Assembly: GCF_000695625.1 (NCBI RefSeq)
Contig: NZ_JMQI01000009.1
Coordinates: forward strand, 17,391-81,390
Direction of reading: 5' to 3'
Length of the DNA stretch: 64,000 nucleotides
DNA from: Amycolatopsis rifamycinica
Lineage (GTDB): Bacteria > Actinomycetota > Actinomycetes > Mycobacteriales > Pseudonocardiaceae
The translations under genes were made by a program, and so were the position numbers. The notes below the pieces were generated by a model. The model saw nothing but the letters and a program-made list of their open reading frames with translations. It searched no databases and was not told where the DNA came from. Of this stretch, positions 63,646 to 64,000 are shown one piece after another. How positions within the stretch are numbered: the stretch's first letter is position 1; every line of letters starts with the position of its first letter.

Positions 63646-64000
<355 letters not shown>

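Overview
The window is a high-GC (about 70%) actinobacterial chromosome segment with many GTG starts, four-base ATGA/GTGA gene overlaps and several apparently leaderless starts. Gene content and order (uvrD2-whiB7, prfB-ftsE-ftsX-smpB, DUF4191-RDD-glnA-glnE) fit the Pseudonocardiaceae, most likely Amycolatopsis or a close relative; the genus is inferred from recall of gene order and protein style, not from a database search. It looks like core chromosome with a few accessory patches, not a phage, plasmid or biosynthetic island. No insertion sequence or CRISPR array was seen.

Layout. 1-4.5 kb: end of an amino-acid-binding lipoprotein gene, the helicase hrpB and a two-gene ABC exporter. 4.9-6.6 kb: a TetR repressor divergent from an FAD monooxygenase, with twin operators between them. 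6.5-8.8 kb: a two-component system whose kinase has an odd C-terminal extracytoplasmic domain. 8.87-9.16 kb: a helically phased array of palindromes, the strangest non-coding feature here. 9.3-14.2 kb: two unknown genes, a PiT phosphate transporter with a small membrane partner, an Lnt-like acyltransferase and a secreted lipase. 14.2-21.9 kb: a complete histidine-utilisation operon (hutH-hutU-M20 amidohydrolase-hutF-hutI) with a divergent IclR regulator. 22-25 kb: a GGDEF cyclase and an MFS exporter. 25.2-25.6 kb: tmRNA. 25.7-30.9 kb: a second two-component system with a stand-alone sensor, an acyltransferase and an amidohydrolase. 30.9-34.9 kb: smpB, ftsX, ftsE, prfB and a PadR regulator. 35.2-37.75 kb: two identical initiator tRNA genes bracketing a TetR/rifampicin-monooxygenase-like pair. 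37.8-53.9 kb: a conserved actinobacterial block (UPF0182, PDZ/Lon-like protease, DUF2342, metallopeptidase, ThiF-like protein, ABC1 kinase, whiB7 with an attenuated leader, uvrD2). 53.9-62.8 kb: nitrogen control (glnA under GlnR boxes, glnE), a second PiT transporter, a glutamine-amidotransferase-like protein and a rhodanese. 62.9-64 kb: an Lrp regulator, then the 3' end of an rRNA operon (5S, 23S) on the minus strand.

Functional links. The hut operon releases ammonia and glutamate, which connects metabolically to glnA/glnE. tmRNA, SmpB and RF2 are all translation-termination or rescue factors. WhiB7 (a ribosome-stress antibiotic-resistance regulator) and the Rox-like monooxygenase suggest investment in antibiotic tolerance. 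Several families of short repeats occupy the gene-poor gaps: a 21/42-bp dyad array, a 35-bp tandem repeat, a double-hairpin element next to two RNA genes, DnaA-box-like inverted pairs and a 21-23-bp dyad repeat beside the rRNA operon. An over-represented 12-mer (TCC-N2-TGTGGAC) is scattered through genes.
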